In this document: positions 23,640-36,964 of the stretch, one piece after another
Layout: each line of letters begins with the position of its first letter
Numbering within the stretch: position 1 is the stretch's first letter
Source of the DNA: Nosema muscidifuracis
Taxonomy: Eukaryota; Microsporidia; Nosematidae
Reading direction: 5' to 3'
Assembly: GCA_028335825.1 (NCBI GenBank)
Contig: JAIOKI010000015.1
Span: 1-64,000 of the forward strand
Length of the DNA stretch: 64,000 nucleotides
The notes under the pieces: generated by a model
Seen by the model: only the letters and a program-made list of their open reading frames with translations
Told to the model about the DNA's origin: nothing
Databases searched by the model: none
Made by a program: the position numbers and the translations under genes

Positions 23640-25340
23640 CTTGAGATAGATTAATAACAAACTTTGAACGATGATATAGAAAAAAACTAAAGATAGATGA
23701 TTAGACTTAGAAATTATACAGATAAAAGTCATCAAGATGATTTAATAGAGATCAACACTTATAAGCATCAGAAGAGCAAGTTATAAGGATTTTAGTACTA
23801 ATAAGAAGAAATTTAGGATAAAAGAAGCTTTAAATTTGAGAGGGTTGATAAAATGATTTTATATCTAAATGAATACAATTTATCTGCTGAAAAATAATTA
23901 AGATTGTTAATTCATTTTGTAACAAACAAAATAATTAATGTCTAAAAGTGATCAAAATTTATTATTCAAGTTCAATTATAATAATTAATATATTTATTAA
24001 ATTTTAAACTAATTTTTATAACATTTGTTGTAATTCACCAGCAGTGATATAAAATTTACATACCTTCTAAAAAATGAACTATTATGAATTAAAATATTCT
24101 GCATATGAAACCGATGATTTCGCAAAATGCTTGACAAATTTAGTTCTATATTATGAAATTCTATATTATAAACTGATAGAAAAAACAAGTATTTATTTAG
24201 ATGATTATTTTTATAGGTACCAATATAATGATCTCTTGAAAATACTTCAATACAACTTATAAAATAAAGTGGCGGGATTATACAAACTCCAGATTTCAAT
24301 GATTTCTTAAAATTTAAATATAGAGCAATACTTGCTGATTCATTATTTATTTCAGCAAATGATATCTATACTAGTGTTTTTAGTACAATTTGTTGCATTT
24401 ATGAGTTTGGTTCTGTCATAATGACAAGATGTATCATTGATAGTGTAAAAGTCTCTATTCTAGAGTAAAGTCTGATTGTATGCTATTTACTAGTTTTTAA
24501 GATTCAACTAATTTTTATATTACTTAATTAATTTCAACAGATGGCTGAAGGTTATTCTTAAATAGAAGATTATATTGAGAAAAGAAAATTGTTTATTGTG
24601 ATATAGAATATTAAATAGAATTTTTATTGATGAGACTTTTAAGTGGTTATATGAAGCATATGTCATACATAGAAATTTCAATAAACAAAGTTTTCTTATT
24701 ATATATTGTTTTTCGAATAAAAATGAATAAATTTATGTTAATGTCTTCAATATAATTAATCTTTTTTTTTTAATCACCCAGTAGATTTTCTCAATTTCTC
24801 AAATTACAGGTCTCTTCTTTTCATTGTAGATAGACTACATGAAGATGTGTTCAGAATTTAGAATTTGTTTCATAATATAACACCCATGGAATTTTTTCAT
24901 ACTTGGTATTGATGATCACTTCTTCAGCTCTAGTTATAATTGATGAAGCTTGGAATTACATAATGATTTTATATATTTTTTATGATAAAAACTTATTAAA
25001 TTATGTAAAAAAGAAATTGTAGATCATTGTTTGATAGAGAAATATAATACTTTTCAAGTGGAGATAATAATGCTGACTAATGATATTCTTAAAATTGAAT
25101 AATATAATTAATTTCACTTTTTTGGAGGTTCTATATACTCAGAGATATTCAAATATTGAATAAAGTAAAAATCAATAGAATGATTACAGAATTAAAGTCA
25201 AAATAGAAAGAAATAATATGTTGATTATGAAAGCGAGATTATGAGATTACAATGGATCTTTTAATGCTCGTCTAATTAAGTCAAAAGAACTTCTGTGTAG
25301 TTTGAAAGGAGCAATTGATTAAATGTTAAATATTTTTTAT
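23640..25340 (+). pseudogene. Gene relic(s), part paralogous to 51.6-52.25 kb
   Basis: Purine-rich, protein-like pieces in several frames: IRLRNYTDKSHQDDLIEINT (~23700), KMILYLNEYNLSAEK (~23855), a 62-codon ATG frame at 24074-24262, then RAILADSLFISANDIYTSVF (~24325), VIMTRCIIDSVKVSI (~24418) and DEAWNYIMILYIFYDKNLLN (~24945). The 24.3-24.7 kb part aligns with 51.78-52.16 kb, where the pieces read RAILANSLF, KSDCMPFTS and NKQSFLMIYCF. It is a host gene or genes of unknown type, dead by stops and frame changes in both places. Confidence 0.5.
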
Positions 25341-25379
25341 GGTATTATTTTTTAAATAATTTTGAGGGTTTTGTGAAAT

Positions 25380-25750
25380 AACGAACAAATAGAAAATAAA
25401 ATTACCCCTATGTTTACTGATATTTTATATACATAATACAAAGCTCTAATATCAAACATCTTAATTTATATTATAAAGAAAAATAACTGATGACTTATCA
25501 ATAAAGAAATAATTCAACTTATGTTTGATAACATTTATGATATATTGATAATGAAGTCTAAATTTGATGAAACATTTATAGATGATGAATTTATGCTGAG
25601 ATAATATCTTTTTTATAATAATGAAGTTAAGTCAATCATTCTTAAAATTATGAAATTACTAAGTTCATGATGTAAAGATTATGATAAATAATAAAATACA
25701 TTTTTTAAGATAATATAGCTGAAGAGATCTAGTAAATTATAGAAATGTTT
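25380..25750 (+). pseudogene. Short gene relic
   Basis: Coding-like stretch on the plus strand. One frame near 25.51 kb reads EIIQLMFDNIYDILIMKSKF followed by a further Asp/Glu-rich dozen residues before a stop. It then continues with VKSIILKIMKLLSS. It may be the 3' end of the preceding relic. Product unknown. Confidence 0.4.
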
Positions 25751-25759
25751 CTCCTTAAT

Positions 25760-27500
25760 TAAGAACTTCTTCTTTTATGATACCTGTATTTTTTTAATTC
25801 TTTGATATATAATACTTCTTAAAGTATTTCATTTTCTAAACTTTTGGAAAGACATTCCTTCTCACTTATGCTAGTGGAGTTTTTTCTTCATTTCAGATTT
25901 GAGATAAAATGCTTCTAATATAAACAGATCGTTATAATATGTCTAGTTAAATTCTATTTGTTTACATAAATATCTTTAAAGATTTCTTCATGTTTGATAT
26001 TCTAATTATAATCTATCTTTCATTTTATTATATGATATAACTGCTTGGAAATGACTACACATCTAGTAATAAATTTATTCAATAATTAATCATTTGTGTA
26101 GTTTTCTCATTTGTTGTAACTTTGAATTTCTTGTATTAATGACTTATCTTTCTTGATTATAGAACATATCCTGATCTCAATATTGTTTTTCTAGTTTAGT
26201 GTTAGATTGTTATTTTCTACAATTTTAATTAATTTTTTGAATTTATGTCATGTTCCTCATGATTTTCTATATATAATAATATCATCTATATAGACAATAC
26301 AAGATTTACAAATTTTTATCCCCTTAAAATATTATCCATATAATTCTGAAAAATGGTTAATCCTTTTCATTCATATAGTAAATGTTTATATCTAAATGAT
26401 GTTTTATAAAGATCTTTTTCTAAAAGCATAATATTAAATACCCATCTTTCAAGTCTATATTAGTAAATTATTTAGTGCTTTTAATTTAAGAATTATATGT
26501 TCTATATCTATCTATATCTACTATTTTGTTATGATCTATCAAGTTTAATATTAATATCACCCTCATATTAGGATTAATAAAACTCTTATATTTTGATTCT
26601 ATACTATAATATTTCGATAACAGAAACTTTAATACTTCTTCCATATCATCTTTATATTTTTTAAAAATATTGTAATTCTTCTCTACATTTCTATCATTAG
26701 ACTAGATGAATATTTTATGTTCTTATTTATGATTCCCTAAGGTATAATGTAAAACTTTAGAAAATATTCTTTCTTTTTATAATATATATCTTAAATTTCT
26801 TTTCAAGGTATTTTCACTCTTTTATAAATTGAAGATAATATGAACATATACATCATGCTAGTATCAAATACTACTTTATTTTTTAGTTTTGTAGATATAT
26901 CAAATATTCTACATTTAATATTTTATTATACTACATTTACTTTTATATCGAAATTTCTTCTTGATTCATAATACTTATTTTATAAACATTCTTCTTTACT
27001 ATATATCAATTATTTATTAAATCTTGAATTAATTTCAATATCAATTTTCTCTTTATTAATCATTTTATTGCTATATATTTCAAGTATATTTTTTAGTGTC
27101 AGTATGTATGTTTTACTATGAAATATTCTTTTCTAACTCCACAAATAATAATTTTATTGAAACATACCCTGGTATCTTATACATCGTGTTTTAATCTAAC
27201 TTCTTCAATATATTCTAATATCTTTGTTTTTTCTTTATAATGACTTATAAATATCAACAACATCTATTCATTTTTAAGAAACATTTTCTATTTCTCATAT
27301 GTGGTTTTCTACAAAACTTTAAATACTTCTGTGACAATTTATTATTTCATAATCAGATTTACTTAATTTTGTCTACATTATTCATTATTTTGAACCATCT
27401 ATATATTTCAAGCTTATTGATTTCTTTAAATTCTTTGTCTAATATTATGATAATTCAATTATATCATATACTAAAGGTTTATTTATGTCATTGAAATCAA
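25760..27500 (-). mobile_element. Ty3/gypsy LTR-retrotransposon fossil
   Basis: Old, broken minus-strand copy. Reverse-transcriptase landmarks are clear: IDLKDG near 26450, a TSFRYKHLLYE block near 26380, FQNYMDNIL near 26340 and the catalytic-loop motif YIDD near 26285. Toward lower coordinates RNase H traces follow (FILE, SEKE near 25.87-25.95 kb). Sequence at 26.7-27.5 kb may be the gag/protease side but is very decayed. No terminal repeats were found, and the integrase end appears to be missing. It is heavily degraded with many breaks, and clearly older than the copy at 54.5 kb. Confidence 0.75.
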
Positions 27501-29009
27501 AAGTTATCCTTATGCTTATATATGAATTTATATATGATTATAACCAATCATATTATCTTCAGTTATGGGTGAATATTTCTGAATGAAGTACCAATTACTT
27601 TGTACTTAATACGATAATTCAATATAAATAATTAAATGTTTTAATTTACAAAGACTTTAAATATGTTTGTTTATAATGAAATAATGAGTATCTTCTTATT
27701 TTAATTATCAATTAATAGAATATAGTTTTATCTTTGATTTCATCTTGTATATCATATTATCTACACACAATTATAAAAAACTTTTTTAAATAATTTTAAT
27801 TATGTCAGATTAATTATTAATATATTATTTTTTCCTCATAGATAAAACTTGAATTTAGATTCTATATATTAAAATAAATGAAAGTATATAATACTGTTTT
27901 TAATTTTATTATATATTAAATATTAATATGAGTATATGTATTTTATCTTGAATTTAATATAATTAGTTTATGAATGTATTTCAGTATTTGATAAATGTAA
28001 AAATATTATTTATTAATAGAATAATTGACATAGTATTTAGATCATGTTATATTTATCTTTACTTAGTTAAATATTTAAACTGTATAAAATTCAATAAAAA
28101 TAAATCTATGTATACTGAAAGTTTATAAGATTAATCATTATCATATTTATAGAATAGAAATCAAATTTTATGACAAAAAGTTTATTATGAAATATATATT
28201 ATTTTTAATGTTATTACTAATTCTATTACAAATTTGTTTAATTAGTATAATTTAATTTATTTACTTAACGTTTTATGTATCATATATTTTATTTCTATAA
28301 TATAATTTCTTATTTGTCTATTATTATTTATTCAATACTTAACTTATCAATGACTAGAAAATCACTTTTCTGTTGAATATACTATAATTAATAATTTATC
28401 TGATACTTCTAGTTCTTAGGTAAAATAATTTTCTTTAATATTATAAGAAGATTCATCAATAAAATTTAATCTTATGAATTTTAATAGTTACATATCATTA
28501 TAAACTTAACATATTTTATATATTCTTCTCCTTATACTCACAATTTATTCTTATTTGAAATAAAGTAATTACTTCAGTCTTATACAATTATTAAATGTTC
28601 ACATGTTCTCAGTCTTCTTATTTGATAAAGCCTCCTTGTATTTTTTAGTAAATCAGAGATATAAATATAAACATAGTTTATGTAAATCATTTGATAAGAA
28701 ATTGATTTATTTATATCATCTTTAAAAATAGTTAATTTATCATTTTCTTAGATTTTTAATTCTAAACGATTATCATTATCAAATACACTTAATCTATAAC
28801 ATGATATTTAATTTAAATACTTTTAATAAGGTGTAAATATCTAACTAATAATTTTTAGATTATATGAATAATTTCATGTAACAGAAATATTACACATAAC
28901 CTTCTGATAATAAACTAAAAATATTAAATTTTAATTTGAAAACTAATCAGTCTTATCAATGGTAAATAATGATAAATTTGAAATGTTAAAAAGAGATTAT
29001 TAAGATTCA
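27501..29009. other. AT-rich spacer
   Basis: No feature supported. Confidence 0.5.
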
Positions 29010-29800
29010 TATGAATTCACAAGAAAATCAAAATATATTAAATTCTGATAATATGATCAATCTAGAATAAGATGATCTAGTTAAAAATAGTACATCAGAA
29101 TTATCTTCAATTGATTCTGAAATACTGGTACTGATAATAGAAATAAAGAATATAGTGAAAATTAAGACTCAATCAAAAATAATATTGTATAGAAGAATCA
29201 ATTATTTGGCATTGATAGCTTATGAAGAATTTATAAAATAGTATTAGATATACCATAATAATGTGTAAAATTAAGTAATAAATAATTATAGGTAATTTAT
29301 AATGAGTCATTTTTAGTGTTTATTAAAATCAATTCAAAGTTTATGTTATTGTAATAACTAGTGTATAGAAGAATTATCATTATTAGATATGAATAATTAT
29401 TTTAGTTAAGACACATATGTAAGATTTTGTTAATCTTTTAAAATTGATAATATCCTACGCTTATTTTCATAACGTTAAAGAAGCTAATATTAATATTATT
29501 AAAGAAATTGATGATCTGTGTATAGATATTGATAATTATAAATCTTAAAAATTTACTACATATAAATTTAGATATAAGATATTTAAAAGATACCGTTTCA
29601 ATCTTTCATTTCTTAATAACTGAAAAATAGTAATCTTAAAGACAATTTGAATGTTTTACAAATGAAGAAGATTAAAAAATAGATACAAGATTATTTGATC
29701 ATAGGTTTTCTATATATTATAATTCTATTTTTTAACATATTCATCAAATGAAATAGAAGACGATCAAAAGTCTAAATATTTCATCATAATACCTGTGTAT
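29010..29800 (+). pseudogene. Gene relic, unknown product
   Basis: Starts with an ATG frame near 29011 reading MNSQENQNILNSDNMINLE, a stop, then DDLVKNSTSELSSIDSEIL in the same frame. After a frame change short pieces continue, including NLKDNLNVLQMKKIKK (~29640) and a hydrophobic stretch near 29.70 kb. The acidic, Ser/Asn-rich opening and hydrophobic end suggest a membrane protein gene now broken in several places. Confidence 0.4.
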
Positions 29801-32219
29801 TTTATATAAATTTTATTCATGAGATTTCTAGATGTATTAGCATATAAAAATATTCAGCTCTTGGTTTGTAAATTTTCTTATCATCATTATGCTATATAAT
29901 GTACATATTATGAAAAGATATTTTAATGATGTAATTATTAAATTGTTTATTTAATAAAATATGAATTGTATTTTGTCGAATACAGTTTTTATTTTAGAAT
30001 ATTAACTTACTTTATAATTATTTTTTTATTATTAAAATAATACATTATAATACAAGTAACAAAAATAATTGATCTAATATTTAGTATTAAGATATAAAAA
30101 TCTTCTATTATTTAAATATATATAATTTTAATTAAGTATTTACAAAACTTTTCTAACTAAAATTATTGAGTATAAATTTCTTATATTCAATACTATTGTG
30201 AGATTAAACATTCTTTACTATAAATATAATTCTTGAACCCTTATTAACTTGAATTTAAATCTATATATATATAAATAACTCATAAAAATGAAATCTATAT
30301 TTGAACATGATATTACAATTATATCATCTAAATAACATCACAAATAAATATTTTAGTATTCTTTTTTGAATCACTAATTAATTTTTATAGATGTGTCATA
30401 TAATATCTTCATTGATGTTCAATCAATCATAAAATAGAATCTAAAAAATATCTTTCAAATATTTATTATTGATAAAAAATTTCTTATGTCTTACTAATCT
30501 ATATATCATTGACAATTAAATCTAATAATATTTTTTATCCCTCTTAAATAAGATCATTTTTTTATATCTCATAGAATTAATGAATAAAGAAAATTTAGTA
30601 TGACTCGACTTATTTAATCAACATTGTACACAGTTTATGATAAATGTCTTAAAATTTATATTTCTTTCTTTATATTAAGTATCATTATCATAAATAGATT
30701 TTTAGATTAAAATTATGTCAGATCTTTATTAAGTATATTTCAATAATTTAGATATAATTAGAATATTAGAGGATCAAAGTAATTTTACACAGAAAATAGT
30801 ATATTATTAAATTATATATTCTAATCTATACTTTTCTTATACATAAAGAATATTTATACTTCATCATATATTTTTATATTATATAGTATAAGAATATCAT
30901 GATCTATTTTACTTATATCATTTTTTGTAATATCTATACTTATTAGATATTATTCTTGTATAAGAGAGAATATAAAAATTTTCATAAGGACTGTAAAACT
31001 AATTTAATACAATCTAATGTGTATATGATGACTGATAATAGAAGAAAGTACAAGAGTACAAGAATTAATGATTTAGCAATATTTATACTCTAAATATATA
31101 CAAATATCTTATTAAAAATAATTTCATTTTTGTTATTTCAACTATCTACAGGAATTATAAATTTTTAACTTTTTTATATTTTATCTCTAATATTGTGTAT
31201 TAGAATAATTTCTCTTTTTATTTATAATAATTGACTTTTCTTAATTTTTTACCGTTATTTCAAATTTATGTTTTTTATTCTTTAGATATTACTTTTATAT
31301 ATGATAAAATAATAAAATATTTACATGATATATATTTCTATTAATAACATAAGTAAGATATTTTAATATTTTAAATTTTCATGTACTTACATAAATCATA
31401 GATATATCTCAATATTTTACAATATCTAGAACTTGTGATAAAACTTCTAAATTAAAGCATCAATATTATTTATTTTCATATCATGAAAGACATAGAAATT
31501 ATTCAAAAAAAATTACACTAATTAAATTACATTTTATATGAAATTTATTAATAATATCTCATGATTATAAATTAGTGATATAACTTATGTAATATCTTGT
31601 TCTTTTTAATATTCATCTTTATTAATAATTTTATAATTCTAACCTTTTATATAATACAAGTATTTATAACAATATAAATCAAAAAATCTTATATATATTA
31701 TGATTTGTGATTAAATCAATCATTCTGTCTGTTTAATTTTTCTAAATATTTTTTTCTATTTCTAAAATATATGTCAGATATCATCTCATGAATATTTCAA
31801 TAATTCTATAATTATAAATTTTCATCATTATTTTTATAAATTTCTATCATCGTATTATTGGATATTATACTTTGTTAATTGAATATATTATTATAAATAA
31901 ACAGAAAATTTATTTTTTTTACTCCCCAATTTTATTTCAGTTTAAAAAATATCCCTCTATAATAATTTTGAATAAATTAATATTTTCTATAATTTTAATT
32001 TATTTGATGATTTCTTATGCTAAATGATCTATTTAACTAAGTGTATGTATAAAAAGTATATTTTATAAATATACAATATATTTTTTGTAAATTAATTGAT
32101 TAATTAAATAATGTTTCTTATTCTACTATTTAGATGTATTAAATATGAAATATATTGTATCTTTATAAAAAAGTTATTTAATTAAAAATATATGCTTAAT
32201 GATACAAATTGTAGAAGGG
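29801..32219. other. Long AT-rich gene desert
   Basis: No gene, element or clear repeat seen in 2.4 kb. Confidence 0.5.
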
Positions 32220-33252
32220 TATCGTGGATAAAAACTCATATTTAGATAATACTTCTATAAATTATGAAAAAAATATTTATCTGAATCGAATATTTCTGTC
32301 TTGACAATACAATTATCATATGATGATACTAAAGAACAATCATCATCAAAATATGTAGATATTTATATTGATATAAAATACGAAGAAAACATGCCAGTTG
32401 TCAAGAATATAGTACTTACTAAATCAGATACTAATGAAAAGTCTTTTGAATATTAAACTCTCATTGACTGGTATAATAAAAAATATAGAACTTATGTAAA
32501 GAAATTGAATATTCTACATTAACTTTGTAGAAATGTATGATCAATTATCTTAAATGTGTACAGAGCTCTATTAGAAAGTTATGTAAATTTAACGAAGATT
32601 TAAATATTTATTCGATACAGATACAATATATAATGATAATCAATATTTGAATTGTTACTGGCTTTCTAAATTTATTGATGGGGAAATAAAATATTACAGA
32701 TATGGGGACAATAAAAAACTAGCTTCTAATCTTTTTTATAGAGAGATTGTAAAATTATGTTATACATCAAAGATTTATGATTCTTCAAATTGTGCTACTC
32801 TTGAATTTCGTGATCAATGTCATAATGAAATTGAATGTACTGAAGAGATTTTTAATCAGATTAATTTTGATGAATGTTCTAATATAGATTTCGAAAAACA
32901 TATCAGAAAACTTGAAAATATATTTAATTTTAGAATGCTTAATATTAATAGTACTTCGAATATTGAAGTAAATGATAAGAATTTACAAAAAAGAAGTCTA
33001 AATGATTCGTATTATAATTCAATAAATATTCCTCTTATCAAAGACAATCTTGATAGTATAAATAAAAAGATTTCTTCAATAGCAATACCAGTTGGTTTTG
33101 TATTAATATTGTTTATAGGGTTGATAAGTGTGCTAATACGTAAGAATAAGACTAATAAAAATAGAATATTATTATTAGTAGCTTCTTTATCTTTTACAAT
33201 AGTTTTATTTATATTATTCATTCTAAGAAATGATATATTTATGATTAATTAA
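32220..33252 (+). pseudogene. Cys-rich two-transmembrane family gene, broken (copy 1)
   Basis: The last ~200 codons (32647-33252) form one open frame without an ATG start (nearest start-like codon TTG). Similarity to the 36.97-37.94 kb gene extends upstream in other frames: KYVDIYIDIKYEENMPVV near 32355 and KCVQSSIRKLCKFNEDLNI near 32555. Shared features are KLCYTSKIYDS, then EFRDQCHNEIEC and NFDECSNIDFE, followed by two hydrophobic spans (about the last 65 residues) separated by a basic loop RKNKTNKNR. The layout is therefore a Cys-containing outer domain plus a carboxyl two-span anchor. At least one frame change lies near 32.61 kb and at least one stop further up. The ancestral gene probably encoded a surface or endomembrane protein; function unknown. 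Confidence 0.6.
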
Positions 33253-36200
33253 ATATTTAATTAGTATAGATTATTTAAATAATCATTTTAAAATTTATTG
33301 TTAATATATTGATATATTTTTATAATTAAATATTTAATTCAAAATATCTTCTAATATGTTACTTTTGTCATTAATTGTTAAATATTATAATTTTTATATT
33401 TATTTATACCTTTTTCGTAAATATTTCAATAAATAATTTTTGATTTTTTAGTTGCTATGATTATATTCTTATACAATTTCTAAGTAAATTAATTTGATGA
33501 TATAATCAGAAAATAATTTATTTGGATATAGTCTTTATTTTATCAATATTTTCTCTTTTCATTTTTCTTCATCACTAGTGTCTCTAATGTAATCTAGAAG
33601 ACTCTTGTTTAAATATATGGTTTATTCGTATCTAAAATGAATTTAATCTTGAAAGTGTAAATTAGTTACATCACATCTACTAAATTTGGTATTAATATTG
33701 ACTTTATTTGTATATAAAAAAATAAGTGATTATTTAACAGATCATATTTTATGTTATTTCTCTATTCTCAGATTTTCGATTCTATAATTCCAACCTTGAA
33801 GAGAATATTTCATTCTGATATTATCAATAGTAAAGATATTTGATTTATTATATTTCATTTTAATCTCTACATTTTTTGTAGTAATATCTAATTCATAGAT
33901 GTATACATCTTAAAGCTTCATTATGTATCTTATATTCTATCATCGTTGAACATTACCTTCTTCAAAGAATATATATCTGGAGGTTGAATAATGCTTCTAA
34001 TTCTCTGGGTGACTAGTTTTCTTTTGTAAACAATATTCCAGAATATTTAACATTTACTAGTGAGTTTTTATATTATCTAAATAGTTTAGTGTAATTATTT
34101 ATATTGAATACTTAAATAAAAAATCTGATTTTAAATAATAATTTATATATTTTATAGTCTCATTAAACTTATTCAATATCATTACTATTCTTATATGAAT
34201 ATTTTCACCCCTTTTATTTAGCATTCTATTCTCATTGTAGTCTTTTTTTCTAGATAAATGAACCCTTTATTTACATACTGATTGATAGTGTATGTAATAT
34301 TTATTAAATATCTATCATTTAGAATCATCTAGTTCTTTATATTTATATAATTATTCAATGATATAGAATGTTAATTATATTTGAGTTTAATATATTTTCA
34401 TACTCTAATCTCAATGCTTCACAACTTTTATTTTCAAGTACTTATATCTAATATGTTTTTCTAGTAATTTATTAAAATCTTAACAGATTTCTGTGTTAGT
34501 AGACTATTCTTTTATATTTATTTCTAGTCCTACTATATTAAATAATTTCTTTCTATTACAATATCTTTAGAAGTTCATCTATTTTTATAAAATGAGGTTA
34601 TATAATAATCTTGTTCTATCATAATTTGAGTAGATTACATTAAGTTTTTTACTTATTTAATAAATTTCTATATTTATTTTATTATTTTATTAATGTAAGT
34701 TTTATATTAAGTAGTTCATCTTTAATAATTTGTTATTCTATTACTTATATATGTATACCCTATTAAGAGTTATATTGGTAAGTGATTGATATTTGTATTC
34801 TTATACATATAATACTGAGTATTCTTACACGATATTTTACAATATATATGTAGTATATTTAGACATGCAAATAATTGATCTAAATACTTTGATAATCAAG
34901 TAAATCTCTTTTAGTATCAAATACGTTATATATTTATCACCTTTGATCTCTATACTCTTTCACAATATTATATAAATTATTATATCTTGATAAACAGAAT
35001 AATAATTTAACTTATTCCTATGCTAATCAATTTAGAAGTCAACTTATTATAATCTTAAATTTCTCTTGTAAAAATAACGAATGTATCTTGTTTAATTAAT
35101 TGATATTCTAATCATAATTAATAGTTTCTTTAATTTTCTATGAGTTTATGACATAAGCCTCGTTTCTTTTTTCTAGTTTTCTTAGATATATCTATTTATT
35201 TGTTTTTAATATAATTTAAATTTAATGTTGTAAATTACTATTTGCTTGTCTGAATGATATTATTATTGTAAATTTTTAGATTTAAAATATTTTTCAATTA
35301 TATTATTTCTTGTGTATTTAGCTCTGATTATTTTTTCAACTATATTGTCTATCCAAAAATCATTTCTTGATAAATTATTTGATTTATATCCTATATATAA
35401 AGATTTTGTAAAAAATGTTGAAAATTAAATTTAGTGAATTTTGGTTAATCTGTACTTTACTTTATTGAGTTTATTTTTTTCTTGTTATTTCTACATCTTC
35501 TATCTCTTTATGATTAATTTCAGTCATACTCATCTAACTATATATTTATATTCACTTATCTAAGTGAGATTTCTTTCTTTTTTGATGAATAACTTTTGTT
35601 ATATTATTAAATAAATATCTTTAAAATTGTTACATTATATTTATGTTTTTTAATTCAAGAATATGCTTTCATATACTCAATATTTTATCAGTCAAAAAAT
35701 ATCTTTGAGAATTCTTGGACTTTTATCTCATTTAATAATCTAGTTTATGATATGTAAGTATTTTATAAATTATAGTTTCTTTTTTTACTTATCTATATGA
35801 GATTATAAAAGTATCACTTGTAAAAATTAATCATTTTATTTTTCATTATTATATATGTTTAAATTTATAATTTCATAATAATATTTTGATCAAATGGTAT
35901 TTGATGAATGAGTTACAATGATATATCAAATATATTCATTTTTCTAAAATCATAATAATTTTTCATAATTGTCAGTACATATTTATTTCAGTACCATTGA
36001 AAAACTTCTTACCTAATTTTATAAATATTCTTATGAAAATATAAAAATATAATTTTATGATTTCAATATATTCTCAGTCTTTAATTCTAATTTAAAGTCT
36101 CAATATTTGTATCATGAGGTAATTATATCCGTTTTTTCTACAAACTAAGTCTAAAAATATTGAAGAAATATTCATTCGTCTCATAAATATAGAATATTGA

Positions 36201-36820
36201 TTTAAAATTATGTAGTTGATGTTTCTAATCTTATTTATAGGTTATATTAAATTAATTAGAATCACTATAATTATTACTCAACAAATAATATTATTCTTTC
36301 TCAATAAGCAATATAATTGAAATAAAATATATTCATGTATGATAAGACAAGTATTTTATTTCATAGACTTTATTTAAAAGTATTCATATACATTGTAATA
36401 GATCATCTATAGTTAATGAATAAAAGATTTAGTTCTATTATAAAATTGAAGAGGTAATTTTTCTGAGATGTAAGAGATATTTCTAAAGTATTGAGAAATA
36501 ATGACACTAATAAAATAACTTATATCAATATATATAATTTTCTTGATAAATAGATTTAAATTTATATCGATATCTTAAATGTATAATTATATAAATTCTT
36601 ATAATATTATTATTAAGTTGTTTTATATTGTATTCTTTAAATCTTATTAAATATCTTATTATTTTAGTATTAAAAGATATATACTCATATTATTCATAAC
36701 ATATAAAGTATTTATCAATTGAATAAATGATCATTAATATAATTCATTTATCATATATTATTTAATAAATTTCTTTAATGTTAGATATAAATATTTAAAG
36801 CATTACGTTTTAAGTAATAT
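33253..36820. other. Long AT-rich region, no assigned gene
   Basis: About 3.5 kb without a supported gene. The plus strand is T-rich between 33.5 and 35.6 kb, as it is over minus-strand relics elsewhere in the window, so decayed minus-strand coding sequence is possible there, but I could not read a family. Simple A/T repeats are common. Confidence 0.45.
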
Positions 36821-36956
36821 TTAATATTTAATTAATTAAATTTATTTACAGTTATTAATTTATAATTAATATTTTAATTTAGATAATTTTATATTTTAAT
36901 TTAAATGATTTAATATTTAATTAATTAATTTTGTTTACTTTTATTTAATTAATCAT
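36821..36956. repeat. Direct repeat, ~89-bp spacing, upstream of the 37-kb gene
   Basis: TTAATATTTAATTAATTAA occurs at 36821 and 36910, each followed by a similar TTTATTTAC / TTTGTTTAC stretch. Two diverged copies of an AT-only unit end just before the 37-kb coding frame. Confidence 0.55.
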
Positions 36957-36964
36957 AATATTAT

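Noticed and set aside
24009-24299. Minus-strand open frame of 96 codons
   Set aside because: It lies antisense to a plus-strand ATG frame that belongs to a relic with a paralogue-supported neighbour on the plus strand; its composition is consistent with a reverse-strand shadow.
27240-27494. Plus-strand open frame of 84 codons rich in Phe/Leu/Ile
   Set aside because: The hydrophobic character is what the complement of a Lys/Asn/Glu-rich minus-strand frame gives; it lies on the edge of a minus-strand gypsy fossil.
33012-33221. Minus-strand frame inside the 33-kb gene
   Set aside because: Shadow of the better-supported plus-strand frame with two membrane spans and a paralogue.
33500-35600. Possible fifth gypsy fossil on the minus strand
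   Set aside because: T-rich strand bias is suggestive, but no reverse-transcriptase, RNase H or integrase landmark could be read.
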